IMG/VR virus record: IMGVR_UViG_3300046006_002150
Coordinates: 1 to 32,052 of that record
Length of the DNA: 32,052 bases
DNA from: a virus
Reading direction: 5' to 3' (one strand)
Shown: in pieces, positions 8,269 to 16,361 of the stretch
Numbering within the stretch: position 1 is the first letter of the stretch
How the letters are laid out: each line of letters opens with the position of its first letter
The notes under the pieces: model-generated
Told to the model about the DNA's origin: nothing
Seen by the model: only the letters and a program-made list of their open reading frames with translations
Database searches by the model: none
Position numbers and translations under genes: made by a program

Positions 8269-8958
8269 TTAGAGGGTGGTCAGCACGATGGACAGCTCGC
8301 CGCCGGTCACGACAAGGCGCGCGTTCACGCTGGTGCGGCCAACCAGGCTGGCGGTCTTCGTGGTCAGGTCAACGCTGGCCACCAGGCCGTCGGCGCCGTC
8401 AACGCCAGGCGTTCCCACACCAGGAATACCCTGGATGCCTTGCAGGCCCTGGATGCCCTGGATACCCTGGATGCCTTGCGCGCCCGCGGCGCCGGTGGGA
8501 CCGGTGCCATAGGTGTAGGGGCCCGACCAATCGGCAGACGTGGCGGACAGCTTGAAATAAAGATTGCCGGTGTCCAGTGCCAGGAAGCTGTACCCCTTGG
8601 GCTGCAGGTTGTAGAGCGAGCGGTTGGCGAACAGGTCGCGCACGTCGGCGTCGAAGGACGCGCCGGTGTCGCCCTTGATGCCCTGAATCCCTTGGACGCC
8701 TTGCGCGCCGGCGGGGCCCTGGGAGCCCTGCGGGCCAGGCACCTGCAGCGAAGCGATTGCCTCGGGCGTCAGGTTGGCCATGCCCACAACTTCGTTTTCC
8801 AGCGTGCCGTCGTCCTTCTGCAGCAGCGCGGCGTTCTCGCGCAGGCCCGCCACGGACAGGGCAACCTCGTCGAACTCGGAATTCAGCGCGGCATGGTCCG
8901 TGCTGGCGCCGTTGTTCTCCTGGAAATTCTTGGTGCGGCTGTAGGCTGGTGCTTGCAT
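8269..8958 (-). CDS. Tail fibre with two collagen-like shafts
   Basis: A 229-aa protein. Residues 1-72 form a domain shared with the larger fibre at 10240-11454 (TDHAALN, ALxQKDDG, LxPE motifs), probably the virion anchor. Two Gly-X-Y collagen-like tracts follow, about 75-101 and 153-190, the second almost pure GIQ triplets, separated by a compact segment (DLFANRSLYNLQPKGYSFLALDTGNLYFK). A short beta C-terminus closes the protein. Collagen-like tracts in phage fibres form trimeric shafts. No chaperone or receptor-binding motif is recognisable. Confidence 0.75.
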   Translation of the reverse strand: MQAPAYSRTKNFQENNGASTDHAALNSEFDEVALSVAGLRENAALLQKDDGTLENEVVGMANLTPEAIASLQVPGPQGSQGPAGAQGVQGIQGIKGDTGASFDADVRDLFANRSLYNLQPKGYSFLALDTGNLYFKLSATSADWSGPYTYGTGPTGAAGAQGIQGIQGIQGLQGIQGIPGVGTPGVDGADGLVASVDLTTKTASLVGRTSVNARLVVTGGELSIVLTTL

Positions 8959-8970
8959 GGTGGTCTCGGG

Positions 8971-9234
8971 TTACTCGTCGGCTTCGCGCGCCGCTTCCTC
9001 AATGGTCAAAATGCGGCGCTTGAAGCCAAACCAGCCGTAATGTGTAAAAAGAGGCTTCCAGAAGTTTTTGACAAACCACTGGGAAATCAGCAGGAAGGTG
9101 TAGAAGCCGGCCAGACAAGCCGCCACCAGGGAGGCCAGGGTGGCCGCCTCTTCCATCGTGGACACGCCAACCAGGCTCCAGATTGCGGCGAGCTTCAGCG
9201 CCATGAAGGACCGTTCGATGTTGTCGGGGTTCAT
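8971..9234 (-). CDS. Putative holin
   Basis: An 87-aa protein with two hydrophobic segments: a weaker one at about 10-24 (FMALKLAAIWSLVGVS) and a clear one at about 30-50 (TLASLVAACLAGFYTFLLISQ), then a basic aromatic region (KNFWKP, GFKRR) and an acidic tail. Size, charge asymmetry and topology fit small phage holins that permeabilise the inner membrane. Its ATG overlaps the preceding stop (ATGA), and it lies between the two fibre genes. No endolysin gene is visible nearby, so holin remains a topology-based call. Confidence 0.5.
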   Translation of the reverse strand: MNPDNIERSFMALKLAAIWSLVGVSTMEEAATLASLVAACLAGFYTFLLISQWFVKNFWKPLFTHYGWFGFKRRILTIEEAAREADE

Positions 9235-9731
9235 GCCGGTGTTCCTTCTTGTTGCTCAGGCTGACGTGGGATGCCGTGCCGCAAAGACGTGTCGTAGCTT
9301 GAAAGCCAGTAGGCTTGCAGGTACAGGCACAGCTCGCGGTGCGGGCTGTCCGGTGTGTCAATGTGGCGCTGCAGACGCTCGCTCACGGTCAGCTCGCCGT
9401 CCTTGAGAAGCCACTTGCTGAAACTCTTGTACTGAGGCCGGCGGGACCACTTAGGCCAGCGCGGCGGCTCGCCGAGATAAAACGACAGGTGAAAGGTGTT
9501 CACAATGAAGTCGCGGATGTAGCCGCGCATCAGGATGTAAACGCCAGCCCGCCAGGCCCATTTGGTGATGGGCGGCACCTTGCCCTCTTTCGCCAGGTCA
9601 CGCACGCGCATGATGTTCATGATGGCCTGAAAGTCCTTCCAAAGCTCCAGCGGCAGATTCACGAACCAGACGATGAGGCGGTAGGCCAGGTAGAAGGCCA
9701 GGACGATCAGCAGCGTTTTGATGCTGATCAT
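9231..9731 (-). CDS. Membrane protein of unknown function in the lysis/fibre cluster
   Basis: A 166-aa protein starting MISIKTLLIVLAFYLAYRLI. A strong N-terminal transmembrane helix (4-25) and a second possible membrane-associated segment (about 60-88, WAWRAGVYILMRGYIRDFIV) are followed by a soluble, Arg/Trp/Tyr-rich domain with a Pro/Gln C-terminus. No lysozyme, amidase or peptidase motif can be seen. It overlaps the putative holin by four bases and the tail fibre assembly gene at its 5' end, so co-expression is likely. It could be an accessory lysis protein; I do not recognise the family. Confidence 0.6.
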   Translation of the reverse strand: MISIKTLLIVLAFYLAYRLIVWFVNLPLELWKDFQAIMNIMRVRDLAKEGKVPPITKWAWRAGVYILMRGYIRDFIVNTFHLSFYLGEPPRWPKWSRRPQYKSFSKWLLKDGELTVSERLQRHIDTPDSPHRELCLYLQAYWLSSYDTSLRHGIPRQPEQQEGTPA

Positions 9732-10231
9732 TTGTCGTACCTCTTGAATTCAGTTTTGGCGCTGTCCGTGGCCAGGCCGACGGCCGCCAGGTAACGGGTC
9801 TTCAGGGCAATCCGCAGGGATTCGATGTCGGCTGCGCCGGTCACGGTGGGATGGGCCAGCACGTCAAGAAGCGCATTCACGACTGCATCGCAGCTCAATG
9901 CGCCTGCTGTATCGCCGGCGCGCGCCAGGTGCTGTCCGATGCCGGCAACGCGAGCACACATTTTTTCGCGCGTGTCGATATATTTTGAAATCTCGGAAGC
10001 GCGCAGTTCGCCGAAGCTAGGCAAGTCGGCGGGTGCCGTACTTACTTCAATATCTCGATATATCCATGCGCCGCCTTCAAGGTGGATTGACTTCCCCGGC
10101 TGCTCGGCCGGCGGTGCCATCTGTGTCGTCCAAGCAGGGATCAGCCAGTTGGACTCATCCATGGGGTCACGGTCAGCCGTCCCTCGGCCAAGAAATTCAT
10201 GGGTCTCTGGGTGATAGTGGTAAATGTCCAT
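9728..10231 (-). CDS. Tail fibre assembly-like protein
   Basis: A 167-aa protein starting MDIYHYHPETHEFLGRGTAD. The N-terminal pattern, HPETxEFLGxGxAxxDPxDxxNWLIPAxxTxxxPP followed by a Trp-containing strand (EGGAWIYRDI), is characteristic of tail-fibre-assembly and fibre-tip proteins of Burkholderiales phages. The C-terminal half is helical (EISKYIDTREKMCARVAGIG). It follows the tail-collar fibre gene with a short gap, the normal place for a fibre chaperone, and overlaps the next gene by four bases. Confidence 0.65.
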   Translation of the reverse strand: MDIYHYHPETHEFLGRGTADRDPMDESNWLIPAWTTQMAPPAEQPGKSIHLEGGAWIYRDIEVSTAPADLPSFGELRASEISKYIDTREKMCARVAGIGQHLARAGDTAGALSCDAVVNALLDVLAHPTVTGAADIESLRIALKTRYLAAVGLATDSAKTEFKRYDK

Positions 10232-10239
10232 TTTTGCCC

Positions 10240-11454
10240 TTAATACTTGATGCAGGCCAGCTCTGCGACGTTGCGCGGCCGGGCTTCTGAACCACCAGAG
10301 CTTGCGGTTAACCCTCCAGCCTCCCTGTCTAGGGTTGTTCCAGCTCCATATCCTCCAGCTCCCCCGCTGCCACGCTCGTAAACGTAGTTGCGGGCAGATA
10401 GAACGTGGCTGTGAATTTCGTTTTGCCCAGCCTGCCAGTCGCCGATGCCGCGGCCAGCATCAACCCCCCTTGAATCGTCCCAGCCACGGAGAAACTCGGC
10501 GCGGCCGTCTGGAATTCGGAAGGTGGTAGCACCGTCGCCTGGTGAAAACTTGCCGGCTTGCCAGGCGCCATCATTTGCCGCCATGTTCCCGCTAGCGAGC
10601 GCGAAGGCGTACAAATTTGCGTAGGTTGTGCGAGAAAGCAAAGCGCCGTTTTTCTTCAAGAAGCCAGGCGGCGGCGTTGTTGATGGGAAAAAGAACGTAG
10701 CACCCACTGGCACCAAACCAGGACCAGATGGCCCAGTTATGCCGATTAATGCCGCACTTGCAGCAGCAGCGGCCTGGGACGCAGCGGCGGCGGTTTGGCT
10801 GTTGCCGGCATTGGTCGCCGATGTGGCGGCGGCGTTCTGACTGGCCAGGGCGGCAGCTTCTGACGTGTCGGCGTTGTTCGCGCTGACCAGGGCGGCAGCG
10901 GCCGAAGCAGCGCCGGCATTCTTATCCGCCAGAGCTGAGGCTGCAGAAGCTGCGGCGGCGTTGGCACTGGCCAGGGCTGCGGCTTCCGAAGTGTCAGCGT
11001 TGTTCTCACTGACGAGCGCCGCGGCGGCGCTGGCGGCCACTGCGGCCTGGGCGCCCGTGGCGGCGCCGGCGGCGGTGCTGGCCGTGCCGGCGTTCAAGGC
11101 GGCAGCGGTCTGGGACGTTTGGGCGGCGGTGGCCGACAGTGCAGCAGCATCGCGCGCGGTGTTTGCCGTGGTGGCGCTCGTGAGCGCGGAAGTCGCGGCG
11201 GCCTGGGCATCCGCTACCGCGTCAGCCACATCGCCCTGGAGCGCGGTGAAGGTCTCGGGCGCCAGGGATTCAGGGGTGACGATGCCGTTTTTAAGGGCGC
11301 CGTCGTCTTTCTGGATCAGCGCCAGGTTGTCGCGGATCCCCTCGATGGAAAGCGCAGCCGCATCCAGCTCCTGGTTCAGAGCTGCATGGTCGGTGTCGTC
11401 GCCATCCCGCTCGGTGAAGTCGGTCTGGCGCTCGTATGCTTGCGGCTGCGGCAT
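10240..11454 (-). CDS. Tail fibre with Ala-rich shaft and phage tail-collar domain
   Basis: A 404-aa protein in three parts. Residues 1-75 are the anchor domain shared with the fibre at 8269-8958. Residues about 80-245 form an Ala/Ser/Asn-rich shaft with a 42-residue repeat (LVSxNNADTSEAAALAS), resembling heptad-based trimeric coiled shafts. Residues about 250-404 match the phage tail collar domain (GATFFFPSTTPPPGFLKKNG, then FRIPDGRAEFLRGWDD and a final RPRNVAELACIKY). It is the likely receptor-binding fibre, and the fibre assembly gene follows it directly. Confidence 0.85.
   Translation of the reverse strand: MPQPQAYERQTDFTERDGDDTDHAALNQELDAAALSIEGIRDNLALIQKDDGALKNGIVTPESLAPETFTALQGDVADAVADAQAAATSALTSATTANTARDAAALSATAAQTSQTAAALNAGTASTAAGAATGAQAAVAASAAAALVSENNADTSEAAALASANAAAASAASALADKNAGAASAAAALVSANNADTSEAAALASQNAAATSATNAGNSQTAAAASQAAAAASAALIGITGPSGPGLVPVGATFFFPSTTPPPGFLKKNGALLSRTTYANLYAFALASGNMAANDGAWQAGKFSPGDGATTFRIPDGRAEFLRGWDDSRGVDAGRGIGDWQAGQNEIHSHVLSARNYVYERGSGGAGGYGAGTTLDREAGGLTASSGGSEARPRNVAELACIKY
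10841..11028 (-). repeat. 126-bp-period repeat in tail fibre shaft
   Basis: Two copies of a segment of about 62 bp begin at 10841 and 10967, exactly 126 bp (42 residues, six heptads) apart. They share ctggccaggg, a gcgttgttc core and flanking Ala codons. They encode the repeated LVSxNNADTSEAAALAS shaft unit; synonymous differences between copies point to an old duplication. Confidence 0.7.
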
Positions 11455-11466
11455 TCGCGGCTCCCC

Positions 11467-11844
11467 TTACTCTTGGGAGCCGCCGGCGGCCAGGGCTGCA
11501 GCAGCAGCTTCGTCGGCCGCCTTCTGTTCAGCTTTGGTCAGCTTTTTCTCGGTCGCGGCCTTGATTTCGTTCTTGGCCACCATTTCGGACAGGCGCAGGC
11601 CGTCGTCGTCGCCGTAAACTTTGGCCACCTTGCCCTGGCCATACTTCGCGCTCAAGCGCTCGTATTCGCCGGCAGGGCTGACTTCGACGGTGCCGGCGGG
11701 CTCTTCAGCCGCGACCACGTTTTCCTTGCCGTGCATGTTGCGCAGGATGTTGAGCTCGTGCGCAGGCGCGTGAATCGTGGTGATGGTGTTGGCATCGCGG
11801 CGGATGCTGACTGCCAGGAGGGCAACAAGTAATGTAGTTTTCAT
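11467..11844 (-). CDS. Hypothetical late protein next to the coat gene
   Basis: A 125-aa protein starting MKTTLLVALLAVSIRRDANT. The ATG at 11844 is preferred over an upstream in-frame start because that longer form would run through the terminator and into the coat gene. A short hydrophobic N-terminus (3-14) could be a buried strand rather than a signal, as no cleavage site is evident. The middle (APAHELNILRNMHGKENV, AGEYERLSAKYGQGKVAKVYG) resembles a small family encoded beside podovirus coat genes; the C-terminus is Ala/Lys-rich helix. Function unknown; a head accessory role is a guess from position. Confidence 0.6.
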   Translation of the reverse strand: MKTTLLVALLAVSIRRDANTITTIHAPAHELNILRNMHGKENVVAAEEPAGTVEVSPAGEYERLSAKYGQGKVAKVYGDDDGLRLSEMVAKNEIKAATEKKLTKAEQKAADEAAAAALAAGGSQE

Positions 11845-11870
11845 GGGTCGGTCTCTTTTGCAGGGTGGAG

Positions 11871-11906
11871 AAAAAAACCGGCCAGTTTTTGAGGCTGGCC
11901 GGTTTT
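11871..11906 (-). terminator. Intrinsic terminator after the coat gene
   Basis: A 12-bp perfect stem (AAAACCGGCCAG at 11874-11885 with CTGGCCGGTTTT at 11895-11906) with a 9-nt loop, followed on the minus strand by seven U. It lies 11 bp downstream of the coat stop and before the 11467-11844 gene, so it should reduce transcription of everything downstream. The stem has A/T tracts on both sides and may work in both directions. Confidence 0.85.
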
Positions 11907-11917
11907 GCGGGTGCCTG

Positions 11918-12967
11918 TTAGGCGATGGCCAGGACGGCCTGGGCGTTGCGGCGGTTGACCGACAGCGCGGCGCGAAGGTTGACCATCGCGTACATGGCCA
12001 GAACATCGTGCGGCCGGATGGGCGTCACGATGTCCATGTCATCGTCGCGGTACTTGACGTGCTTGGTGTTGAGGAAGTAGCAGCGCTTCTCCCACTCAAC
12101 CAGCGGTGTCTCGAGCGCGTCGAGCTCTTCGAACTGGGGATCCCAGATGATTTCCACGCCCTTGAAGTACAGGCCGGTGTTCACGCCGGAGCCGGTACCC
12201 GCATCGAGGCGCTTCACAGAGCCCGCTTCAGCGTTGTTCGTGACAACCACGCCGTACTGGCGGTAGGCGTCGATGAACTTGCCGCCGGCCAGGATGAAGT
12301 CCGGCGAGCCGCCGTTCTTGATGCACTTGCGCCAGGCCAGTTCCATGCGCTGGGCCAGCAGGCCGGCCGTGGAGCTGACAATGCCGGTCTCGGCATAGTT
12401 GCGCCAGTACAGCGCGGTGGCGCTGTCCAGGCCGCCGACAACACCGACGGCCGGGGTGATGGAAACCAGCTCGTCGAGGCCGGTGATGGCGTCCACGTCC
12501 TGGGTGCCGTCGCGGTGCAGCTCGAGGTCCAGCTTGCCCATGAAACCCTCTTTCAAGGACTCCATTTGCTCGTCCAGCAGGTTCACAAGCTGAACCTTTT
12601 CGTTCTGCTCGAGCTTGAAATCGCCGCGGCCACCTTCGCGCACCTTGATGCCGTTGCCAAAGAGGCGGTCATAGTCGAGGTACAGGCCGTCCACGGCGCG
12701 GCGCCATGGGAATGCGGCCTGCTCGGTGGTGTTGCGCTTGTTGAAAACAACAGCGTCCTCACCGTAGGCCCAGCCGAAATTGGAGCCGTGCGTCTTGCGG
12801 ATGTTTTCGACCACGTTCTGCTTGGCGCCCAGAAACTGCTTGCGGCCGGCCATCAGCTTTTTCAGCAGTGGGCGCTCGGTGGCGATCTGGTCGATGGGGA
12901 TGTTGCGCAGGTAGTCGTCAAGGGAAACCTTGGCGAGTTCCTGCAGGTCGGCATTCGAGATAGGCAT
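11918..12967 (-). CDS. Major capsid (coat) protein
   Basis: A 349-aa protein starting MPISNADLQELAKVSLDDYL, with a GGAG Shine-Dalgarno sequence eight bases upstream. The order is an N-terminal arm, a long helix with charged residues (YDRLFGNGIKVREGGRGDFKLEQNEKVQLVNLLDEQMESLKEGF, about 95-140), a Gly-rich core and an A-domain-like ending (LNTKHVKYRDDDMDIVTPIRPHDVLAMYAMVNLRAALSVNRRNAQAVL). This is typical of HK97-fold coat proteins of Burkholderia/Bordetella-type podophages. Size, operon position after scaffold and a private terminator support major coat. Confidence 0.85.
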   Translation of the reverse strand: MPISNADLQELAKVSLDDYLRNIPIDQIATERPLLKKLMAGRKQFLGAKQNVVENIRKTHGSNFGWAYGEDAVVFNKRNTTEQAAFPWRRAVDGLYLDYDRLFGNGIKVREGGRGDFKLEQNEKVQLVNLLDEQMESLKEGFMGKLDLELHRDGTQDVDAITGLDELVSITPAVGVVGGLDSATALYWRNYAETGIVSSTAGLLAQRMELAWRKCIKNGGSPDFILAGGKFIDAYRQYGVVVTNNAEAGSVKRLDAGTGSGVNTGLYFKGVEIIWDPQFEELDALETPLVEWEKRCYFLNTKHVKYRDDDMDIVTPIRPHDVLAMYAMVNLRAALSVNRRNAQAVLAIA

Positions 12968-13274
12968 GTGTGTGCTCCGATGAATTAAAGAAAGGGCGAA
13001 ACTCCTTCCACATCGGTGACAGCACGCAAGTCCGTCGATTCAGCAACTCAGGCCCCCGGCGCGACTATCGGGTACAGCATTGGCTCGAGCGCTATGCGCT
13101 ACCGGACGCGACCCCGGCGATACAGCGGAAATTCGATGTGTAGCGCATCGGGCTGCTGACTGGCTTGCCGCGGTTGTCGATCCCCGCTTACGCACTTTGC
13201 AATCCAGCCAGCAACCCGATGTGCAACTGGCGAATGAATTATTGGCGGGCGTCAAGCCCTTGCCGGATATTTGT
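12968..13274. other. Unexplained 307-bp gap between scaffold and coat genes
   Basis: Apart from the coat gene's Shine-Dalgarno sequence (near 12976) no gene is evident. On the plus strand two protein-like stretches occur in different frames: about 13036-13143 (GPRRDYRVQHWLERYALPDA, ending at TAG), then from about 13125 (VAHRAADWLAAVVDPRLRTL, running into the scaffold gene). Codon choice is less GC-rich than in neighbouring genes. This could be a decayed, frameshifted gene remnant or a structured untranslated leader of the coat mRNA. No convincing promoter or terminator was found in it. Confidence 0.35.
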
Positions 13275-14393
13275 TTAGATCCCCATTGCGTCCAGGCGGG
13301 ACGCGATGCGGTCGGCGGGCGCCAGGCCAGACGCTGCGGCCGTGCCCAGGTTCGCAGGGCGGGAGCGAAGCGGCTGCTGGTCACGCTGCGGTACCGGCGC
13401 GGCCAACTTGATGTTGTCGTACATCATCCGCATGGTCGGACCCCACTGCTCGGGCCGGTAGGTCTCCACGAAAGCCTGGAGATTCTTCGGGTCCCTGAAG
13501 TGGTCGCTGATAACGCGCATGCGTGCCGGGTGGTCCACTTCGCTCTTGCGGGTCTCCAGGTACGCCTCCATCTGGCCGGCGGCCGTGGTCACGGTGCGCT
13601 CGAATTCCTGGTTGTTTTGATCCTGCTCACGCTTGCGGGTCTCGGTGGCCGCGCGGGCGCCTTCAGTTTTGCGGAATTTGGCCAGCTCCACGGCACGCTC
13701 GCGGGTGATTTCCAGATCACCGACTTGCTTCTGCAGGTCGGGATGGTCGGCCAGCAGGTCCACGCCTGGCGCTTCCACGCCCAGCTTCGCATACAAGGCG
13801 GTGCGCTGGGCCTCGAGCATTTCCAGGGCCACGCGCGTGTCGGCCTCGGTGCCGGAATTGACCAGGCGCCCGAACTCGAGCGATTGCGCGAACTCTTCCG
13901 GCTTCATGCCGGTGTCGTTTATGAGCTGGCGAAACTCGCCGATGTCGGTCTCGAGCTGCTTCTTCTCGGCAAACACCTGCTTGATACGCTCCTGGCCACG
14001 CGGGGACTTCACGCCCTCCAGCAGCTCGGCCTCTTCCTGCTCGGGGGTGGGCTTCACCGGCGGCTTGCCGTCCGCTGCAGCGCCGGCCGGCTTGTCGCCT
14101 GGCTTGGGCTCTTCCTTCACGGCGGCCTTGTCGGCCGCTGGCTTGGCGCCTGGTGCTGGCTCGGTGATGGAGTCCAGCAGCGCCTCCATTTTGGAGCCTG
14201 GCTTGGCTGCACCGTCGGCCAGCGGTACTTCAGCGGCTGGCGCGGCTGCAGCGGGAGCGTCGGCTGCAGGAGCTTCAGCGGCTGGTGCGTCGGCTGCAGG
14301 CGCTGGCGTGTCGTCTGCCGGTGCGCTGGCGTTGATCTGGTCGATGGCGGCCTCGGTGGCGCTGGGCTTGTCGGTGTCGGCGGGCATTGGCAT
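13275..14393 (-). CDS. Putative capsid scaffolding protein
   Basis: A 372-aa protein starting MPMPADTDKPSATEAAIDQI. Residues 20-110 are a Pro/Ala/Glu/Asp low-complexity region with repeated AAEAPAAD units; about 115-290 is charged helix and coiled coil (EEAELLEGVKSPRGQERIKQVF, ITRERAVELAKFRKTEG, TRKREQDQNNQEFERTVTTA); the C-terminus is basic (QQPLRSRPANLGTAAASGLA). An acidic disordered N-terminus, coiled coil and basic coat-binding C-terminus, located between portal and coat genes, is the normal scaffold plan. No protease motif is visible. Confidence 0.75.
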   Translation of the reverse strand: MPMPADTDKPSATEAAIDQINASAPADDTPAPAADAPAAEAPAADAPAAAAPAAEVPLADGAAKPGSKMEALLDSITEPAPGAKPAADKAAVKEEPKPGDKPAGAAADGKPPVKPTPEQEEAELLEGVKSPRGQERIKQVFAEKKQLETDIGEFRQLINDTGMKPEEFAQSLEFGRLVNSGTEADTRVALEMLEAQRTALYAKLGVEAPGVDLLADHPDLQKQVGDLEITRERAVELAKFRKTEGARAATETRKREQDQNNQEFERTVTTAAGQMEAYLETRKSEVDHPARMRVISDHFRDPKNLQAFVETYRPEQWGPTMRMMYDNIKLAAPVPQRDQQPLRSRPANLGTAAASGLAPADRIASRLDAMGI

Positions 14394-14402
14394 GTTGCGG
14401 TC

Positions 14403-16361
14403 CTATTGAAGTTGCGGGGAGGGTGACTGTTGGCCAGGCTGGCCAGGGATGGCCGGGAGGCCGGGAATCGTGGGCGCCAGTGCCGGCGCCGCGGGGATGA
14501 ATTGCTCGGGCTCCAGGCGGTCATCGAAGCGGGCCAGGGTCTCGCGCAGCAGGCAGATAAAGGGCTCCGCATCGCCGCCGGGCACGCTGCGAACCTGCAT
14601 GATCTTGCCAATCAGGCCCTCGAGAATCGGCAGGATCTTGCCCCATGCCTCTTGCTGCTCGAGCTTGTCCGGCGCTCCGGTGGTGCCCGCGCGGATCTTC
14701 ATGTCGATCATGTCGAACACTTCTTCGCGCGCCAGCTCGGGCCAGTCGTATTTCTTGTCCGGCACTTCCATGGGGCCCATTGGCGTTTGGACGGTCTTCG
14801 TTTCCGTGGCGCCCATGACGCGCTCCACCTGGGCCGGGGTTAGCTCCATCAGCAGGATCTGGCTCGAGTAGTTGGCGATTTCCTGCAGCCAGTCCTCCAC
14901 CTGGTCGCGGAACTCGGTCACGCGGCCGGAAAGGTTCTGCTGCATGATGTCCGCCTCGGTGGCGGTCTTGGCCTTGACGACGGAGCCGCGGGCGGCATCC
15001 TGCAGGCCGGTGACTTGCTCCCAGTCGTAACGCACGGCGCTGGTGTCGTACACCTGCGGGTCAATGGCTGGGTGCTGGCGCGGCACGATGACCTGGGAAA
15101 GCGGCTTGCCCTCGGTGTCGATGATCGTGATTTCCCCGAAGCCTGAGACCGTCACGGACTTGGCAAAGTTTTGCAGGGACTTTTCGGACGTGTCGCCGCC
15201 GGCAACCCAGCCGGGGATGGCCAGGTCGCGGTGCTTGTTGAATCGGTCGCGCGCCTCGTTGTGCTCGTCCTGGAGCTGTTCGGTCAGGTCCACGATGCTG
15301 GGCGCCACAAAGGCGCCGTCGATCACGTTGAAGGGCAGCAGGAAGAACGGGTACCAGCGTTCGCCGGTCTTGGCTGGGGTGAACGGCGGGCGCAGCCAGT
15401 ATTCGCAGCCCTCGGCCATGGTGAGCACGGTATTCGAGCGCTTGTCCCAGATTTCCAGAATGGCCACCATGGACTCGTCATCTGCACCGGCAGCGCCTGA
15501 AGCCAGGCGGCCGTCGGTCTTACGCATGGTCTCGGTGCCCGGCTTGTATTCCGTGGCGCCGTCGAGCTTCATGTTGTAGGTGGCCTCGGCCTCCTTCTTC
15601 TTCGTGGGGATGATCTGGGCGATCCAGCCGGAATCCCGGTAATCGTCAAATTCCACCACGGTGTCGTCGATCAGCAGGTGGTCGGTCAGCACGCGGTCAA
15701 TCACCAGGCCCTCGGCCGCGGTGACTTCCACCTTCGCATTGAGGGAGGCCATGAGCTGATTCAGCTCGGCCTGCTTCGCCTCGAGCTCGCCGCGCTGGTC
15801 CGGGTCTTCCATGTCAGCCAGCAGGCCCTCGATGGTCTGGATGTTGTCCTGGGTGTCCTGGATCCGCCCTTTGATAATCGGGTCTTCCTTGATGTCGCGC
15901 TGATACATCACCTTGACCACGCCGAATGAGCTGGTCAGCGCACTGCGCACCGTAGCCTTGCCCCTGGCTTTCAGGCCGGCATTCTCCAGGTAGCGATTCG
16001 TGACGGTCTCCACCGTCTTGCACAGCAGTTTGACGCTCTTACTCTTGTTGGTCGGTACCGCGCTGATTTCAGGGTTGCGCGAGTAGATGCTGGGCAGGAT
16101 GGACGTGATGGTGCCGTGGATCAGGTTGGCCCGCAGCTTGTAGAAGTCCTTGCTGGTCGGATCCTTGTTCCAGTCGAAGCCGGCGACGGTGGCGCGGTTG
16201 TGCCGCACGCGCTTATGGAACTTCTCCCAGTGCGAGCGGGCGCCGGCAATGCGCTTTTTCCAGGTCTTGGCCAGCTCGTCGGGCTCGGGCTTGACCCTGG
16301 CGGGCGCTGACGCCTCGGCGGGTGCTGCCGGGAGGGCTGTCAGGTCTTGCGCTGGGATCAT
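14403..16361 (-). CDS. Portal protein
   Basis: A 652-aa protein starting MIPAQDLTALPAAPAEASAP, which forms the dodecameric DNA gate at the packaging vertex. After a Pro/Ala lead come the clip/wing segments (KRIAGARSHWEKFHKRVRHN, LIHGTITSILPSIYSRNPEI), a coiled insertion (about 165-215, TQDNIQTIEGLLADMEDPDQ), the stem region (IVDLTEQLQDEHNEARDRFN, about 365-385), and a late helical domain with EQVTGLQDAARGSVVKAKTATEADIM. The C-terminus is Pro/Gln-rich. Length is within the usual range for podovirus portals. Its ATG overlaps the terminase stop by four bases. Confidence 0.88.
   Translation of the reverse strand: MIPAQDLTALPAAPAEASAPARVKPEPDELAKTWKKRIAGARSHWEKFHKRVRHNRATVAGFDWNKDPTSKDFYKLRANLIHGTITSILPSIYSRNPEISAVPTNKSKSVKLLCKTVETVTNRYLENAGLKARGKATVRSALTSSFGVVKVMYQRDIKEDPIIKGRIQDTQDNIQTIEGLLADMEDPDQRGELEAKQAELNQLMASLNAKVEVTAAEGLVIDRVLTDHLLIDDTVVEFDDYRDSGWIAQIIPTKKKEAEATYNMKLDGATEYKPGTETMRKTDGRLASGAAGADDESMVAILEIWDKRSNTVLTMAEGCEYWLRPPFTPAKTGERWYPFFLLPFNVIDGAFVAPSIVDLTEQLQDEHNEARDRFNKHRDLAIPGWVAGGDTSEKSLQNFAKSVTVSGFGEITIIDTEGKPLSQVIVPRQHPAIDPQVYDTSAVRYDWEQVTGLQDAARGSVVKAKTATEADIMQQNLSGRVTEFRDQVEDWLQEIANYSSQILLMELTPAQVERVMGATETKTVQTPMGPMEVPDKKYDWPELAREEVFDMIDMKIRAGTTGAPDKLEQQEAWGKILPILEGLIGKIMQVRSVPGGDAEPFICLLRETLARFDDRLEPEQFIPAAPALAPTIPGLPAIPGQPGQQSPSPQLQ

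Noticed and set aside
8430-8490. Short tandem DNA repeats that could suggest a CRISPR-like array
   Set aside because: They encode Gly-Ile-Gln collagen-like triplets in a fibre gene; no spacers, no regular 25-40 bp repeats.
10240-11454. Diversity-generating retroelement target (fibre gene in a Bordetella-type podophage)
   Set aside because: No reverse transcriptase, template repeat or adenine-rich variable repeat was found near the fibre genes or elsewhere in the window.
13170-13200. T-arm-like GCGGTTGTCGATCCCCGC suggesting a tRNA
   Set aside because: Loop length and missing acceptor and anticodon arms do not fit a tRNA.
13080-14426. Plus-strand 448-codon frame antisense to the scaffold gene
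   Set aside because: Mostly a shadow of the scaffold gene; only its first part, inside the gap, looks protein-like and is reported separately.
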